DNA of 64,000 nucleotides from CBDCWO01 sp965223405 (GTDB taxonomy: Bacteria > Bacteroidota > Bacteroidia > Chitinophagales > Saprospiraceae), in assembly GCA_965223405.1 (NCBI GenBank), contig CBDCWO010000006.1:2914001-2978000 (forward strand), read 5' to 3'. Numbering within the stretch: the stretch's first letter is position 1; each line of letters opens with the position of its first letter. Of the stretch, positions 53,211-63,900 are shown one piece after another. Position numbers and translations under genes: made by a program. Below the pieces are notes generated by a model, which searched no databases, was not told the DNA's origin, and saw only the letters and a list, made by a program, of their open reading frames with translations.

Positions 53211-54008
53211 TCACTCAAAAGTTATTGATAACAATTGAAATTTACTATAGAATCCGCAATTTTGAATGGCTTTGAGTGAACCAACATTGTTTTTCTCACA
53301 GGAACATATGGGAACTTTATTCGAATCGATTGCTATATTTTTGGCCCGATGCAACAAATAAGTTCCGACTCCTTGCCTTCGATAATCTGGAGACACGACC
53401 ATCCCAATATCTGCATATTCCGGGGCAGTTTTACTCTTTCTCACTTCACATGTTCCAATAATTACACCTTTTTTTTCTAAAAAATATATTTCTTCATGAT
53501 TGATTAAGGTGCTAATATATTCTCTGAGCCATTCTTGTGATGCTCCAATGCTATAACGACAAAATTCAACAATCCTTTCCAATTCCTTGGTTTTGCACAT
53601 TTTGAACGTTCCGGTTTTGGAATTAACATTTATTTCGTAGTTACCTCGAAACAAATAGGTATGGATATCTATATTAGAAGCAAAGTATAGTGCAAAGGAT
53701 AGATAAATTGGATTGTTTGAACCTACAATCCCATTTTTTATATTGAACTCCTTGATAAATTGATTAAATATTCCCATTCCATTTCTCATATATTCTGGAA
53801 TCAAAAAAAATTGCAATAGTTGTTCTTCTCCAATACAAGCATACCCAATCACTTCCTTACGGTTATATATTTTAAATTTATTGGCATTATCCCTAAAGGA
53901 TTCCCACATGCCGTCCTGAGGGCTGGTCAGACTTTCGAGCCATTTCTTGTGAAGACCTTTCAGTTCATGAGTGCTCGATATTGGACTAAAGGCAAAATTC
54001 TGTTGCAT
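53211..54008 (-). CDS. GNAT-family acetyltransferase, 265 aa
   Basis: The C-terminal half holds a GNAT fold with the acetyl-CoA motif VVSPDYRRQGVGTYLLHRAK, strand IIGTCEVRKSKTAPEYADIG before it, and the closing NNVGSLKAIQNCGF. The N-terminal half (ISSTHELKGLHKKWLESL) looks like a second, degenerate GNAT lobe. Cytoplasmic. The acceptor substrate cannot be read from sequence. Confidence 0.82.
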   Translation of the reverse strand: MQQNFAFSPISSTHELKGLHKKWLESLTSPQDGMWESFRDNANKFKIYNRKEVIGYACIGEEQLLQFFLIPEYMRNGMGIFNQFIKEFNIKNGIVGSNNPIYLSFALYFASNIDIHTYLFRGNYEINVNSKTGTFKMCKTKELERIVEFCRYSIGASQEWLREYISTLINHEEIYFLEKKGVIIGTCEVRKSKTAPEYADIGMVVSPDYRRQGVGTYLLHRAKNIAIDSNKVPICSCEKNNVGSLKAIQNCGFYSKFQLLSITFE

Positions 54009-54659
54009 GCGCTACCAATTTTCAATTTCTGAAATAATTAATTGGAATGTTCCACTTTAGCAATTCTGTAAATCGGCCCCATTCAAACAATTCTTTTTCC
54101 AATTTTATAACAAGGCCACTTTATGCATATGCCAAATCTCCATTTGGGTATTTGGTTTTCTTTTATAGATTTCTTCGGCTTTAATATAATTTTGTTCGTC
54201 TTTTTCAAATAAACCTTGTTCAGTTTGCAAACCCGCTCTATGTCGGATCGAATGTGCAATCTTATCCGAGTTTTTAGCTTTGGTGTCATACACTATGGAC
54301 TCATAGTTGAAGTCTAGGGAATTTAGAATGTAATCATTGTCATGTTCTTATGGTATACGAATATGAAATCAATTGGCAGGTATAAATTTTTAGCTCTCTT
54401 CAAAAGTTTCCGGGACCCCTTGAAGTTTTCTGCTTCTAATAATTTACCTGCTCATTTTGGATTCGTGCGATTGCTGATTTGTAGTCATTACAAATATTTG
54501 TTTATTGATTAGCAGCTATTTATGATCGATAGTTATATGAGCTTAACATCAAATAATCCCATCGACATAACTGAGTAATTATGGTGTTTTTTCCCCACTC
54601 AATTTTATATTGGTTTTTGAGGTGACCAGGTTTTGGATTATGGTCGCAAGGCATTATTG
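54009..54659. other. Gene-poor spacer with possible small minus-strand remnant
   Basis: About 650 bases without a convincing gene. On the minus strand, 54105-54293 reads a 62-residue helical peptide (MYDTKAKNSDKIAHSIRH to MEIWHMHKVALL) with plausible codon use; it may be the relic of a larger gene. No promoter, terminator or RNA gene was recognised. Confidence 0.35.
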
Positions 54660-56051
54660 TCACCCATCAGCCACAAACAATTTTGCTTGCTTAAATACTT
54701 CCAAAGTTCTTTCGATATCTTTTTCTGTAGTCATCCATGAACAAATACTTACCCTAATTACCGTTCTTCCTTGCCATGTAGAACCACCGACCCAACACTC
54801 TCCGGATTGTTGAATGTAATCAATAACCTGTTCTGTCTTTTTATCATTATTTGTTGCTACAAGTACTTGATTGAATACCACATTATTAATAATTTGATAT
54901 CCCATTTTATTAAGTCCGGCTTCCAGTTGTTTGGCCCTTTCGTGAAAACCTGTGACCATACTTTTTATTCCACTTTTGCCCAGATATTTCATTACCGCCC
55001 ATAGTTCAATAGCCCTTGACCTTTTAGAAAGTTCTGGAGCAAAGTGGAAAGGCTCTTTATTTTCACTTACAAGAATATACTCTCCTGAAGTGTGTAAAGC
55101 ACTGATCAGTGCCTTAGGGTATCTGCAGAGGATTACTCCAGAATCATATGGAGTATTCAATGTTTTATGCCCATCAACGGCCCATGAAGATGCTTTTTGC
55201 ATTCCTTTTGTAAGATATTTCAAATCGGTTGTTGCCTCTACCCAAAGGCCAAATGCGCCATCAATATGTGTCCATGCACCAACTTTATTGGCTAAATTAC
55301 ATACCCGGTCAAAATCATCAAATGCACCGGTATTTGCATTTCCGGCTTGTAAGAGTACTATGCATGAATCATCCAATTTTGGTAGTTTATTAACACATAT
55401 TCTTCCTTGTGAGTCTGAAGGTACCCATTCTATCTTATTCAAACCAAAACCCAAGATTGGAAGGATTTTCTTAATGCTAGCATGAGTTTGGTCATGAGCA
55501 ATAATTCGAATTTTAGGGGCACCATTCATACCTTGCTCCCTGATGTTCCATCCAAACCTACTCAAGATTTTAAATCTCGCTGCCGCCACTCCACATAAAT
55601 TGGCTATGGTGGTTCCACTTACAAAACCGGCAACGGTTTCTTTAGGTAAGTTAAAAAGATCTTTCAACCAATTTTCACATACTTCTTCCAATTTGGAGTT
55701 TATTGGTGAAGTCAAATACAGACCACCACATTGGTCCCAAACATCGGATAACCACTTAACACCTAACGAGATCGGAATTGCTCCGCCATCAACAAATCCA
55801 AAATACCTACCTCCTATCTGCGCTGTAGTATTTGGTGAACCATTTTCGTTTAATTGATTTATAACATCCAGTGCCAAAGTTGGTTCAATGGGCATTTCCT
55901 CTTCAAAATTTTTTAGCAGGGCCAGATTTTTGTTAGAAGGAAATACATCCATTTCTTCGATTCCATTGAGGTAACTAAAAGCATAATTCCGAGCTTGTTC
56001 GAAAATTTCTTTAGTTCTAAGCTCATTCAACATTCTTTGATGTATATCCAC
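54660..56051 (-). CDS. PLP-dependent group II decarboxylase-like protein
   Basis: A 463-residue fold-type I PLP enzyme. Seen are NTTAQIGGRYFGFVDGGAIP, GFVSGTTIANLCGVAAARF for the cofactor phosphate, the Asp block WTHIDGAFGLWVEAT and the Schiff-base Lys in SWAVDGHKTLNTPYDSG. This set fits the glutamate/aromatic amino-acid decarboxylase family. Which amino acid is used is unknown. It lies 34 bases after ileS on the same strand. Confidence 0.87.
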   Translation of the reverse strand: MDIHQRMLNELRTKEIFEQARNYAFSYLNGIEEMDVFPSNKNLALLKNFEEEMPIEPTLALDVINQLNENGSPNTTAQIGGRYFGFVDGGAIPISLGVKWLSDVWDQCGGLYLTSPINSKLEEVCENWLKDLFNLPKETVAGFVSGTTIANLCGVAAARFKILSRFGWNIREQGMNGAPKIRIIAHDQTHASIKKILPILGFGLNKIEWVPSDSQGRICVNKLPKLDDSCIVLLQAGNANTGAFDDFDRVCNLANKVGAWTHIDGAFGLWVEATTDLKYLTKGMQKASSWAVDGHKTLNTPYDSGVILCRYPKALISALHTSGEYILVSENKEPFHFAPELSKRSRAIELWAVMKYLGKSGIKSMVTGFHERAKQLEAGLNKMGYQIINNVVFNQVLVATNNDKKTEQVIDYIQQSGECWVGGSTWQGRTVIRVSICSWMTTEKDIERTLEVFKQAKLFVADG

Positions 56052-56085
56052 AATAGGTTATTCTAAATAAACTCTGCAATAGGTT

Positions 56086-59000
56086 CTAGCTCTGCACAAT
56101 ATCCATTCGGATGGCAACATCGTCCACCAATTGTACCAATTCGCCATTAAGATCCTCATCTTCGACGATGCGTTTTGCCAGTGTCTCTTCCCGGATATAA
56201 TCTCCATACAAATTTAATGCGGCATGAATGGTATCATGCGGCTGGATAAAGATTTCAATTTTGTCAGTCACATTGAAATCTTTGGTTTTACGCATATTCT
56301 GGATTCGATTTACTAATTCTCGCGCCATACCTTCGGCACGCAGCGTATCGGTAAGATGAGTATCCAGGGCTACGGTCAGATTCCCATCACTGGCCACCTG
56401 CCAACCGGGTATATCTTCCGAAGAAATGGTGATATCCTCAGTTTTGATTTTGTACATCGCACCATCTATCTCCAACTCCCAAAAACCCTGTTGTTCAAAA
56501 TCGGCAATTTCTTCCTGGGTCATGGTACTAATAATTTTATTAGCTTCTTTCATATGCGCGCCCAGTCGTTTACCTAAGGATTTAAAATTAGGCTTGGCTT
56601 TCTTTTTAATTACTCCCGAAGCATCTTGAACAAATTCCAATTTTTTGACATTGACTTCGGCCAACACCAATTCTGAAATTTGTTCCACTTGTCCTTGGAA
56701 CCTACTATCGATGATAGGAATCAACACTCTGGGCAAAGGCTGCCGGACACGGATTTTTTCTTTTTTCCTCAAGGACAGGACCATACTGGACAACCTTTGG
56801 GCGTAATCCATGCGGATCTCCAGGTCTTCATCGATTTTCGTCAAATCAGCAACCGGGAAGAAACTCAGATGGACTGAAGGATGATCTTCCAGTTTGGTGG
56901 CCTTATTCAGGTTACCGTACAGCCAGTCTGCAAAAAAAGGCGCTAATGGAGACATCATTTTGCTCATAGCGGTCAGGCATTCATACAACGTTTGGTAAGC
57001 GGCAATTTTATCTTGCGAATAATCACCTTTCCAAAATCTGCGCCGGCATAATCTGACGTACCAATTACTTAGATGCGCGTCGACGAAGGTCATCATACTC
57101 CGGGCCGCAAAAGTAGGTTCATAATCCCGATAGGATAGATTTACCTCCTTGATCAAAGAATGTAATTTGGACACTATCCATTGATCTATTTCAGGTCGAT
57201 CCTTCAGGGGAATATCATCTTCTTCGTACTTAAATTGATCGATGTTGGCGTAAAGGGCAAAAAAGGAATAGGTGTTGTACAAAGTTCCAAAGAATTTCCT
57301 CCTTACCTCATCTACTCCAGCCAGATCGAATTTCAAATTATCCCAAGGCTGCGCATTAGATATCATGTACCACCGCGTAGCATCCGCTCCAAATTTCTCA
57401 ATCGTATCAAACGGATCAACGGTATTTCCTAGACGCTTGGACATCTTACGACCTAATTTATCCTGTACCAGTCCATTGGAGACTACATTTTTAAAGGACA
57501 CACTGTCAAATACCATAGTGGCTATGGCATGTAAAGTAAAAAACCAACCTCGGGTCTGATCAACTCCTTCAGCAATAAAGTCTGCTGGAAAATTCTGCTT
57601 AAATATTTCCTGATTTTCAAAAGGATAGTGCCACTGAGCATAGGGCATGGAACCACTGTCAAACCATACATCAATTAAATCAATTTCTCGTTTCATTTCC
57701 TTTCCATCATCACTGGCCAGGATGATTTCATCAATATAGGGGCGATGAAGATCTTGAGGTACGGTTTGATTCAGGCCAAGGACTTGATTGGCCTTGACAA
57801 TTTCTTTGGATAATTCATCAATTGAACCGATGCATATTTCAGCATCACCCTCTGAGGTTCTCCAGATTGGCAAAGGTGTGCCCCAAAATCTGGATCGAGA
57901 CAAATTCCAATCCTGGAGGTTTTCTAACCAATTAGCAAACCTTTTTTCACCTGTGTAGGAAGGTTTCCAGTTTATTTGATCGTTTAATTCCAACATCCGT
58001 TCGCGCATCGCCGAAGATCGAATAAACCAACTATCGAGAGGATAATACAAGATTGGTTTGTCTGTGCGCCAGCAGTGAGGATAGTTGTGGCTATATTTTT
58101 GAGAATTGAATAGTTTGTTGTCTTTCTTTAATATGGTGACGATGTCAATATCCACATTTTCATAATCCTCTTCATCCTGATAGTTTTTTACAAATCTGCC
58201 ACCGATTTCCGGTATATTGTCTAAAAACTTCCCTTGACTATCTACCAAGGTTAATGATCCGATTCCGTATTTTTTTGCTATTTGCATATCGTCAGCACCA
58301 AAGGAAGGGGCTATATGGACGATTCCCGTTCCTTCTTCAGTAGAAACAAAATCTCCGATTAGAACTTTAAATGCCTCGCCATCTTCGGGATCAGCATAGG
58401 GTAACAACTGTTCATAATCCAGTAGTTCCAACTCTTTACCCGTAAATGTAGTGAGGGTTTTATAGGGTATGAGTTTGTCTCCAGCTTGGTAGTTATCAAA
58501 ATCGGATTCGGATTGATCCAAGCTAAACCACTTTGGTAAAAGCTCCTGGGCCAGAATTAAATTCACAGGTAGATTGGTGTATGGATTATAGGTAGCAAGC
58601 AACACGTAAGTGATCTTTTTACCCACAGCTAATGCGGTATTGGATGGCAAGGTCCATGGAGTTGTGGTCCAGGCTAGAAAATATATTTCTCCATGACTTA
58701 CTTTCGCATAAAGGTCACTGCTTTTCTGATTACGAACCAACTTGAACTGAGCTACTGCAGAAATATCTTTGACATCCCGGTAGGTTCCAGGCATGTTCAA
58801 CTCATGACTACTTAGACCCGTCCCGGCAGCAGGAGAATATGGCTGGATCGTGTAACCCTTGTACATCAATCCCTTATCAAATAATTGCTTCAACAACCAC
58901 CAGACGGTTTCGATGTATTCATTTTTAAAAGTGATGTAAGGGTCTTGTAGGTCTACCCAAAATCCCATTTTCCGGGTGATATCGTCCCACTGGTCTTTGT

Positions 59001-59376
59001 ACCGCATCACGGTTTCCCTGCATTTCTCATTGTATTCGGCAATGGATATAGAGCGGCCTATATCCTCCTTGGTGATGCCCAACTCTTTTTCAACTTTCAA
59101 CTCTACCGGCAATCCGTGGGTATCCCATCCTCCCTTCCGTTCTACTTTCTTCCCGATCATCGTGTGAAAACGGCAGAACAAATCTTTTACAGTACGGGAC
59201 ATTACATGATGGATCCCTGGCATTCCGTTAGCCGAGGGAGGACCTTCATAAAACACATAAGTTTCTTTTCCGGATCGTTCTGAAACGGATTTTTTGAAGA
59301 TGTCTTCTTTCTTCCAAAACTCCTGTATTTTCCGGTCGATTTCCGGAAGATTCAATCCTTGATATTCCTTATACAT
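56086..59376 (-). CDS. ileS: Isoleucine--tRNA ligase
   Basis: IleRS charges tRNA-Ile and edits mischarged valine. The 1096-residue protein has the class I HIGH-type motif in GPPSANGMPGIHHVMSR, the editing (CP1) domain with FVSTEEGTGIVHIAPSFG, FDQTRGWF-type block (GVDQTRGWFFTLHAI), KMSKR in DKLGRKMSKRLGN, and the anticodon-binding and C-terminal domains. The GIHH form of HIGH and the length fit the eukaryote-like IleS2 class found in many Bacteroidota. It is a core gene. Confidence 0.96.
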   Translation of the reverse strand: MYKEYQGLNLPEIDRKIQEFWKKEDIFKKSVSERSGKETYVFYEGPPSANGMPGIHHVMSRTVKDLFCRFHTMIGKKVERKGGWDTHGLPVELKVEKELGITKEDIGRSISIAEYNEKCRETVMRYKDQWDDITRKMGFWVDLQDPYITFKNEYIETVWWLLKQLFDKGLMYKGYTIQPYSPAAGTGLSSHELNMPGTYRDVKDISAVAQFKLVRNQKSSDLYAKVSHGEIYFLAWTTTPWTLPSNTALAVGKKITYVLLATYNPYTNLPVNLILAQELLPKWFSLDQSESDFDNYQAGDKLIPYKTLTTFTGKELELLDYEQLLPYADPEDGEAFKVLIGDFVSTEEGTGIVHIAPSFGADDMQIAKKYGIGSLTLVDSQGKFLDNIPEIGGRFVKNYQDEEDYENVDIDIVTILKKDNKLFNSQKYSHNYPHCWRTDKPILYYPLDSWFIRSSAMRERMLELNDQINWKPSYTGEKRFANWLENLQDWNLSRSRFWGTPLPIWRTSEGDAEICIGSIDELSKEIVKANQVLGLNQTVPQDLHRPYIDEIILASDDGKEMKREIDLIDVWFDSGSMPYAQWHYPFENQEIFKQNFPADFIAEGVDQTRGWFFTLHAIATMVFDSVSFKNVVSNGLVQDKLGRKMSKRLGNTVDPFDTIEKFGADATRWYMISNAQPWDNLKFDLAGVDEVRRKFFGTLYNTYSFFALYANIDQFKYEEDDIPLKDRPEIDQWIVSKLHSLIKEVNLSYRDYEPTFAARSMMTFVDAHLSNWYVRLCRRRFWKGDYSQDKIAAYQTLYECLTAMSKMMSPLAPFFADWLYGNLNKATKLEDHPSVHLSFFPVADLTKIDEDLEIRMDYAQRLSSMVLSLRKKEKIRVRQPLPRVLIPIIDSRFQGQVEQISELVLAEVNVKKLEFVQDASGVIKKKAKPNFKSLGKRLGAHMKEANKIISTMTQEEIADFEQQGFWELEIDGAMYKIKTEDITISSEDIPGWQVASDGNLTVALDTHLTDTLRAEGMARELVNRIQNMRKTKDFNVTDKIEIFIQPHDTIHAALNLYGDYIREETLAKRIVEDEDLNGELVQLVDDVAIRMDIVQS

Positions 59377-59506
59377 ACTACAGTAAAAATTAAGAGGGCA
59401 AAGATAAATATTTCAGTTGTAATCGACTACCGTTGCGGAAAGGAGGACGAATTTTGTGTTGTTTTGCTCAATTCCTAGTGTCATAACCATTGGTTGATGG
59501 CACTAT

Positions 59507-60184
59507 TCAGGCGACTTCTTTGATCAGTTCTGCATCATTTTCTCTTACATTGTTGACCCGAGTAGACACGTGATAGGCATGCATATATTCTGATGGATAG
59601 GGTTTGATCACTTTCAAGGCTTCCTCGGCAGAAAGATTATTGTCGATCCATAATCTTTCTTCCTCGGGAAGGAGTAGGGCCGGCATTCGGTCATGAATAT
59701 TTTTCATGAGATCATTCGGAGGCATAGTTAACACCGTAAACGAATGGACCATTTCGCCGGTTGGTGATTTCCATCGCTCCCAAAGTCCGGCAACAGAAAA
59801 AAGTTCGGTGTTTGTGGTAATTATACGGTGAGGAATTTTTCCTTCAGGTGTTTTTTCCCATTCGTAAAATCCATCAAACGGCACCAGACACCTTCTTTTC
59901 TGCAGAGCGTATTTGTAAGCGGGCTTTTGGTGTACCGTTTCGATTCGAGCATTGATCATTTTATATCCTATCTTGAAATCTTTAGCCCAAAATGGAATTA
60001 ACCCCCACCGATGTGGTCTAAAATGTTCGGGATCTTCATTGGTAATTACAGGTAACACATGGGTCGGGCAGACATTAAAATTGGGTAAAGGATTATACCT
60101 TTCCAAATCATCTGAATAAAAAGTAGAGTGAAATCTTTCCTCCAGTTCTTTTTCTGTTTTTGTTAAAGAAGATCGGCCACACAT
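59507..60184 (-). CDS. yedK: SOS response-associated peptidase (YedK/HMCES type)
   Basis: HMCES/YedK proteins crosslink to abasic sites in single-stranded DNA through the Cys that becomes residue 1 after Met removal. The right start is ATG 60184, giving MCGRSSLTKTE; the in-frame ATG 60190 would bury the Cys. Other family blocks are RYNPLPNFNVCPT, RWGLIPFWAKD, NARIETVHQKPAYKYAL, RRCLVPFDGFYEWEK (catalytic Glu) and HDRMPALL (His). About 225 residues, complete. Confidence 0.93.
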   Translation of the reverse strand: MCGRSSLTKTEKELEERFHSTFYSDDLERYNPLPNFNVCPTHVLPVITNEDPEHFRPHRWGLIPFWAKDFKIGYKMINARIETVHQKPAYKYALQKRRCLVPFDGFYEWEKTPEGKIPHRIITTNTELFSVAGLWERWKSPTGEMVHSFTVLTMPPNDLMKNIHDRMPALLLPEEERLWIDNNLSAEEALKVIKPYPSEYMHAYHVSTRVNNVRENDAELIKEVA

Positions 60185-60264
60185 ACGCAAGGATTAATAA
60201 TAATTTAAGCAAGTTTACTCAATATGTTATAACTTTAATAGCAGAAGTTTAGTTTAATCAAAAT

Positions 60265-60816
60265 ATGAAGAGAGCTTTAGTAATTCTAGTTTGTTCATTA
60301 TTGATTGTACCGTTATTCTCACAAATACAGTATACTGCTAGATTTACCAGGTTGATGAATTTATGTGAAATTGAAATTGAGAATCCGGAAGAAGGATGGT
60401 ATAAAGCAATACCGCGGGCGGACGGAGACCAGAATATATATGATCTTTTACTTAAATCCGAAGTGGAAGATATGGAGATTAGGTACTATCTGATTCCTGC
60501 CCATTTAGACAATCACGTGATCCCTCCCCAAATTGCATTCACAACTTTTGTTTCGAATCTGGCGTCCAATCAAGAGCAAAACTATATGTTCATCAGAAGT
60601 ATACCTGAAACCCAGGTCAGCGAACATTACGGCGCAGAATGGGCAGGTATAGCTACTTTCGTGCCACGTGAATCTGTAAGTGATAAGTTAAAGGGTAAAA
60701 TATTATGTCTCTACCATGCTGACAAAGCCAGAGCTTACGTCATGATATTTTATAATCAAAATTATCAGGTTGCAGAACAAAAATTAAGAACCATACGATT
60801 TAGTAACAAAACATAA
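60265..60816 (+). CDS. Small secreted protein, 183 aa
   Basis: A signal peptide (about 1-20, ALVILVCSLLIVPLFSQ) precedes an alpha/beta domain (EVEDMEIRYYLIPAHLDN, NYMFIRSIPETQVSEHYGAE, CLYHADKARAYVMIFYNQ). I do not recognise the family. It should be periplasmic or secreted, and is divergent from the yedK gene 74 bases away. Confidence 0.65.
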   Translation: MKRALVILVCSLLIVPLFSQIQYTARFTRLMNLCEIEIENPEEGWYKAIPRADGDQNIYDLLLKSEVEDMEIRYYLIPAHLDNHVIPPQIAFTTFVSNLASNQEQNYMFIRSIPETQVSEHYGAEWAGIATFVPRESVSDKLKGKILCLYHADKARAYVMIFYNQNYQVAEQKLRTIRFSNKT

Positions 60817-60924
60817 ACAACTGGAAGAAACCAGAGGCAGATAAGAGATACTAGAAGTCAGATATTAGAAGCCGGATTAGCATCTCGAATCCTGATACCC
60901 GACAAAGACATTATAATTAGTTAG

Positions 60925-63900
60925 TTACCTTATCAACGTTACACTGGATCCCTTTTTAAAGGTACCAGGGCCATCATCATCCTGATATTCCACATACAAA
61001 TAGTTGACAAATACATCTTGGTTAGAAATTTCGCCATTTATTTTTCCATCCCAACTTTGATTTGGATCAGAAGACGAAAATACCAAACTACCCCATCGAT
61101 CATAGATCTGGAATTCGTAACGGTCTATTTGAATATCCGGGTTGATTAAAGGTAAAAATTCATCATTGACACCATCACCATTTGGTGAAAACACGTTTGG
61201 AATATACACCGCAAAATAGTGACACTCTCGAAAAAATATTTCTATGTCGAAGGTAAAAGAACATGCCCCATCGCTTAATTCTACCTGGTATAGACCGGGC
61301 TGGTTTATCTCCTTGATTGGTGTAATCGTACCATCATGCCATAGATAATTCTGTACATTCGGATGGGTAGCATCCAGAGCATAGGATTTTCCCTCACAGA
61401 GCGTTGTATCCTTACCCAAAGTAATTAGTATCGGATCAGAATTGGTAATTTCTACGGAATCCCTGAAGGTACAATCATTATCTTCCATTTCTAACCAATA
61501 GAGTCCAGAAGTATTTCCAGTAAATTGCAATACGGAATCCCCATTGTGCCAGCTTAGGTTGCCAGTTGTGAGATCAGGACTCAGTGTAAAAGAATCACCA
61601 GGACATAGATGAAGGTCAGGGCCAAGTGAAAATACCGGCAAGGGATTTACAACAACCACCAAAGTGTCACTTCGTTCACAGTTCAGTTTTTGTGCCAATA
61701 GCCGATAGCTTCCTGGTTGATCAATTCTAAATGTCGGACTATTTATCGAGTCTTGCCAGATGTAATCTACCATTGGTTCTGAAAAGCTATACGTAATATC
61801 CTCACCTTCACACAAAGTAAAATCTTGTCCCAAAGAAATTACTGGAGGTGGTTGGAAGTCTACTTGGAACTCATCTTCACGAACACATCCGTTGAGATCT
61901 GCAGATATTTGATACAATCCTGTTTGATCAATATCGATGGAACCCGTTAGCAAACCGGTATTCCATGTATAGTCTACTTCGGGTTCTTTTAAGTTGATGC
62001 TCAATGAGGTACCTTCACACAATGCGGTATCCCTAAATGGCGGTAATATGGGCTTAGGATTGTATTTGATGAGAATTGAATCCCTAACACTACAGTTTGC
62101 CCGGGTCAACTCAACCCAATACCATCCCGGATTTTGGATCACATATTTTTGCACATCAGTTCCATCATTCCACAAATACATTGCATCCTCTACAAAAACA
62201 TCAATCTCTTTTACCTCCTCTTCACATAATTCCAAATCGGGACCTAAGTCCAAAGGAGGTTTAGCTGTAAATGTGATATCCAGCGTATCGGATGCCATAC
62301 AACCGTTGACAGAAACATTGACCCAGTACATGCCATCATTGACCACTTTTAACGTCGGTTGAATGGAATTGTTTTGCCACTGATAAGTTCCTCCTGTCAA
62401 GGTGGCATCCAATAGTAATGTATCTCCTTCACATACGGATACAGCACCTTGTATGTCAACTTCTGGGATGGGATTATAATCAATATCAATAGTGTCGGTA
62501 AATGAACATCCATCCACCTCAGCTCTAAGATGATAACTTCCGGCTTGTTTTACCTGATACTGTGAGCTTTGAGTTCCATCCTGCCAGACATACATCACTT
62601 CCGGAAAATTCAAATCTCCGTCGAGTTGGAGGACTTCACCAGCACAAAGTGTACTGTCAGGACCCAAATCGACCTGAAGCGAGAGTGGATCCCTGACAAT
62701 AACCGTATCATGGATTACGCAATTGTTTTTAAAGGTTACCTGTGCCCAGTATGTACCTGCAGCAGAAATGTTAAGTGTGGTATCGGTACTCATATCGCGC
62801 CATAGATAGGCTTCGTTAGGACTAAAATTGAATGCACTTAACGTTATTGAACTATCACGACAAAGCGTTCGATCTTCTCCTAAAAAGCCAACTTCAATGT
62901 GGTCGGGAGCCGGATTGAATATCCAACCGGTATTGTTGCTGATATCGGTACTGTGCGCACCTGCTGTAAAATCTGCACCTCCGGTAGCATTTTGATCTTG
63001 CAACTGGACGAAGTCTGCCACCACCTTAGCAGACTTGCTAAACACGGTACTTTGTATACCCGGTTCGGTTGATCGAATGGCTATTGGTGTACAATTATTA
63101 CCAATTGCCAGAAGGTAAGAATTGACCTCCTGGGTCTTATCTATTTCCAGTTTGTACTCCTTACCAGGTGCAAGTATTAAGCTATCCATGAAATTGGCCC
63201 CGTACATGACCCCGTTGTTGTTGAATTGGAGTTTGTTAAAAATAAAGAAAGATCCATCCCACTGCTCGATGGTTGATACTCCGGCAGTATTTGAAAAAAG
63301 CACATTGTGTAGGGTTAAAGTATCAGAACCATATTGTCGGCTCAAAGCGTTATCCCCCACAAATTCGACCAGTGAAGTTCCCGGATGGATAGTAAAATTT
63401 TCGCTTGTAATATATAATTGCTCTTCCCAAATGGGCATGGGTGATAAAACGATGTGAGAATCATCCAGTATCAATGTCCTGGAAAAATCAACTGGATAGG
63501 CATTCATACTAAAATGACCTAGGGATAACTTCTTGCTGTTGGTCCTAAAGGTCCCTTGCCAAAAATTCAATTGATAAGGAACCTGAAAATTATCCAGCAA
63601 AGTCCAGTCTCCATCTCCCATCATATTTACCCAATTGATTTTGTTTCCATTGGTGGTAATTTGGTTGCCTGTTGAGTCCGAATTAAAGTTCAAACTCCAA
63701 GGATCAAAGTTGATATTTGCTTCCAAAGTAAAATCTCCGGTAACGGATATTTCTCCATCATAGACCCCAACAAAATCAGGTACATTCCTCCAGATCATGT
63801 CTTTACAAATAGCTGATCGAGATCCATTAAGGCCTACTCCTTGCCAATCATTGGTGAATGAGTTTTCGTCAAAAATCACCACATCTATGGCGGTTGGAAT

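Noticed and set aside
54083..54293. Two overlapping small minus-strand open frames
   Set aside because: Short, in competing frames, without promoter or recognisable domain; mentioned only as a possible relic.
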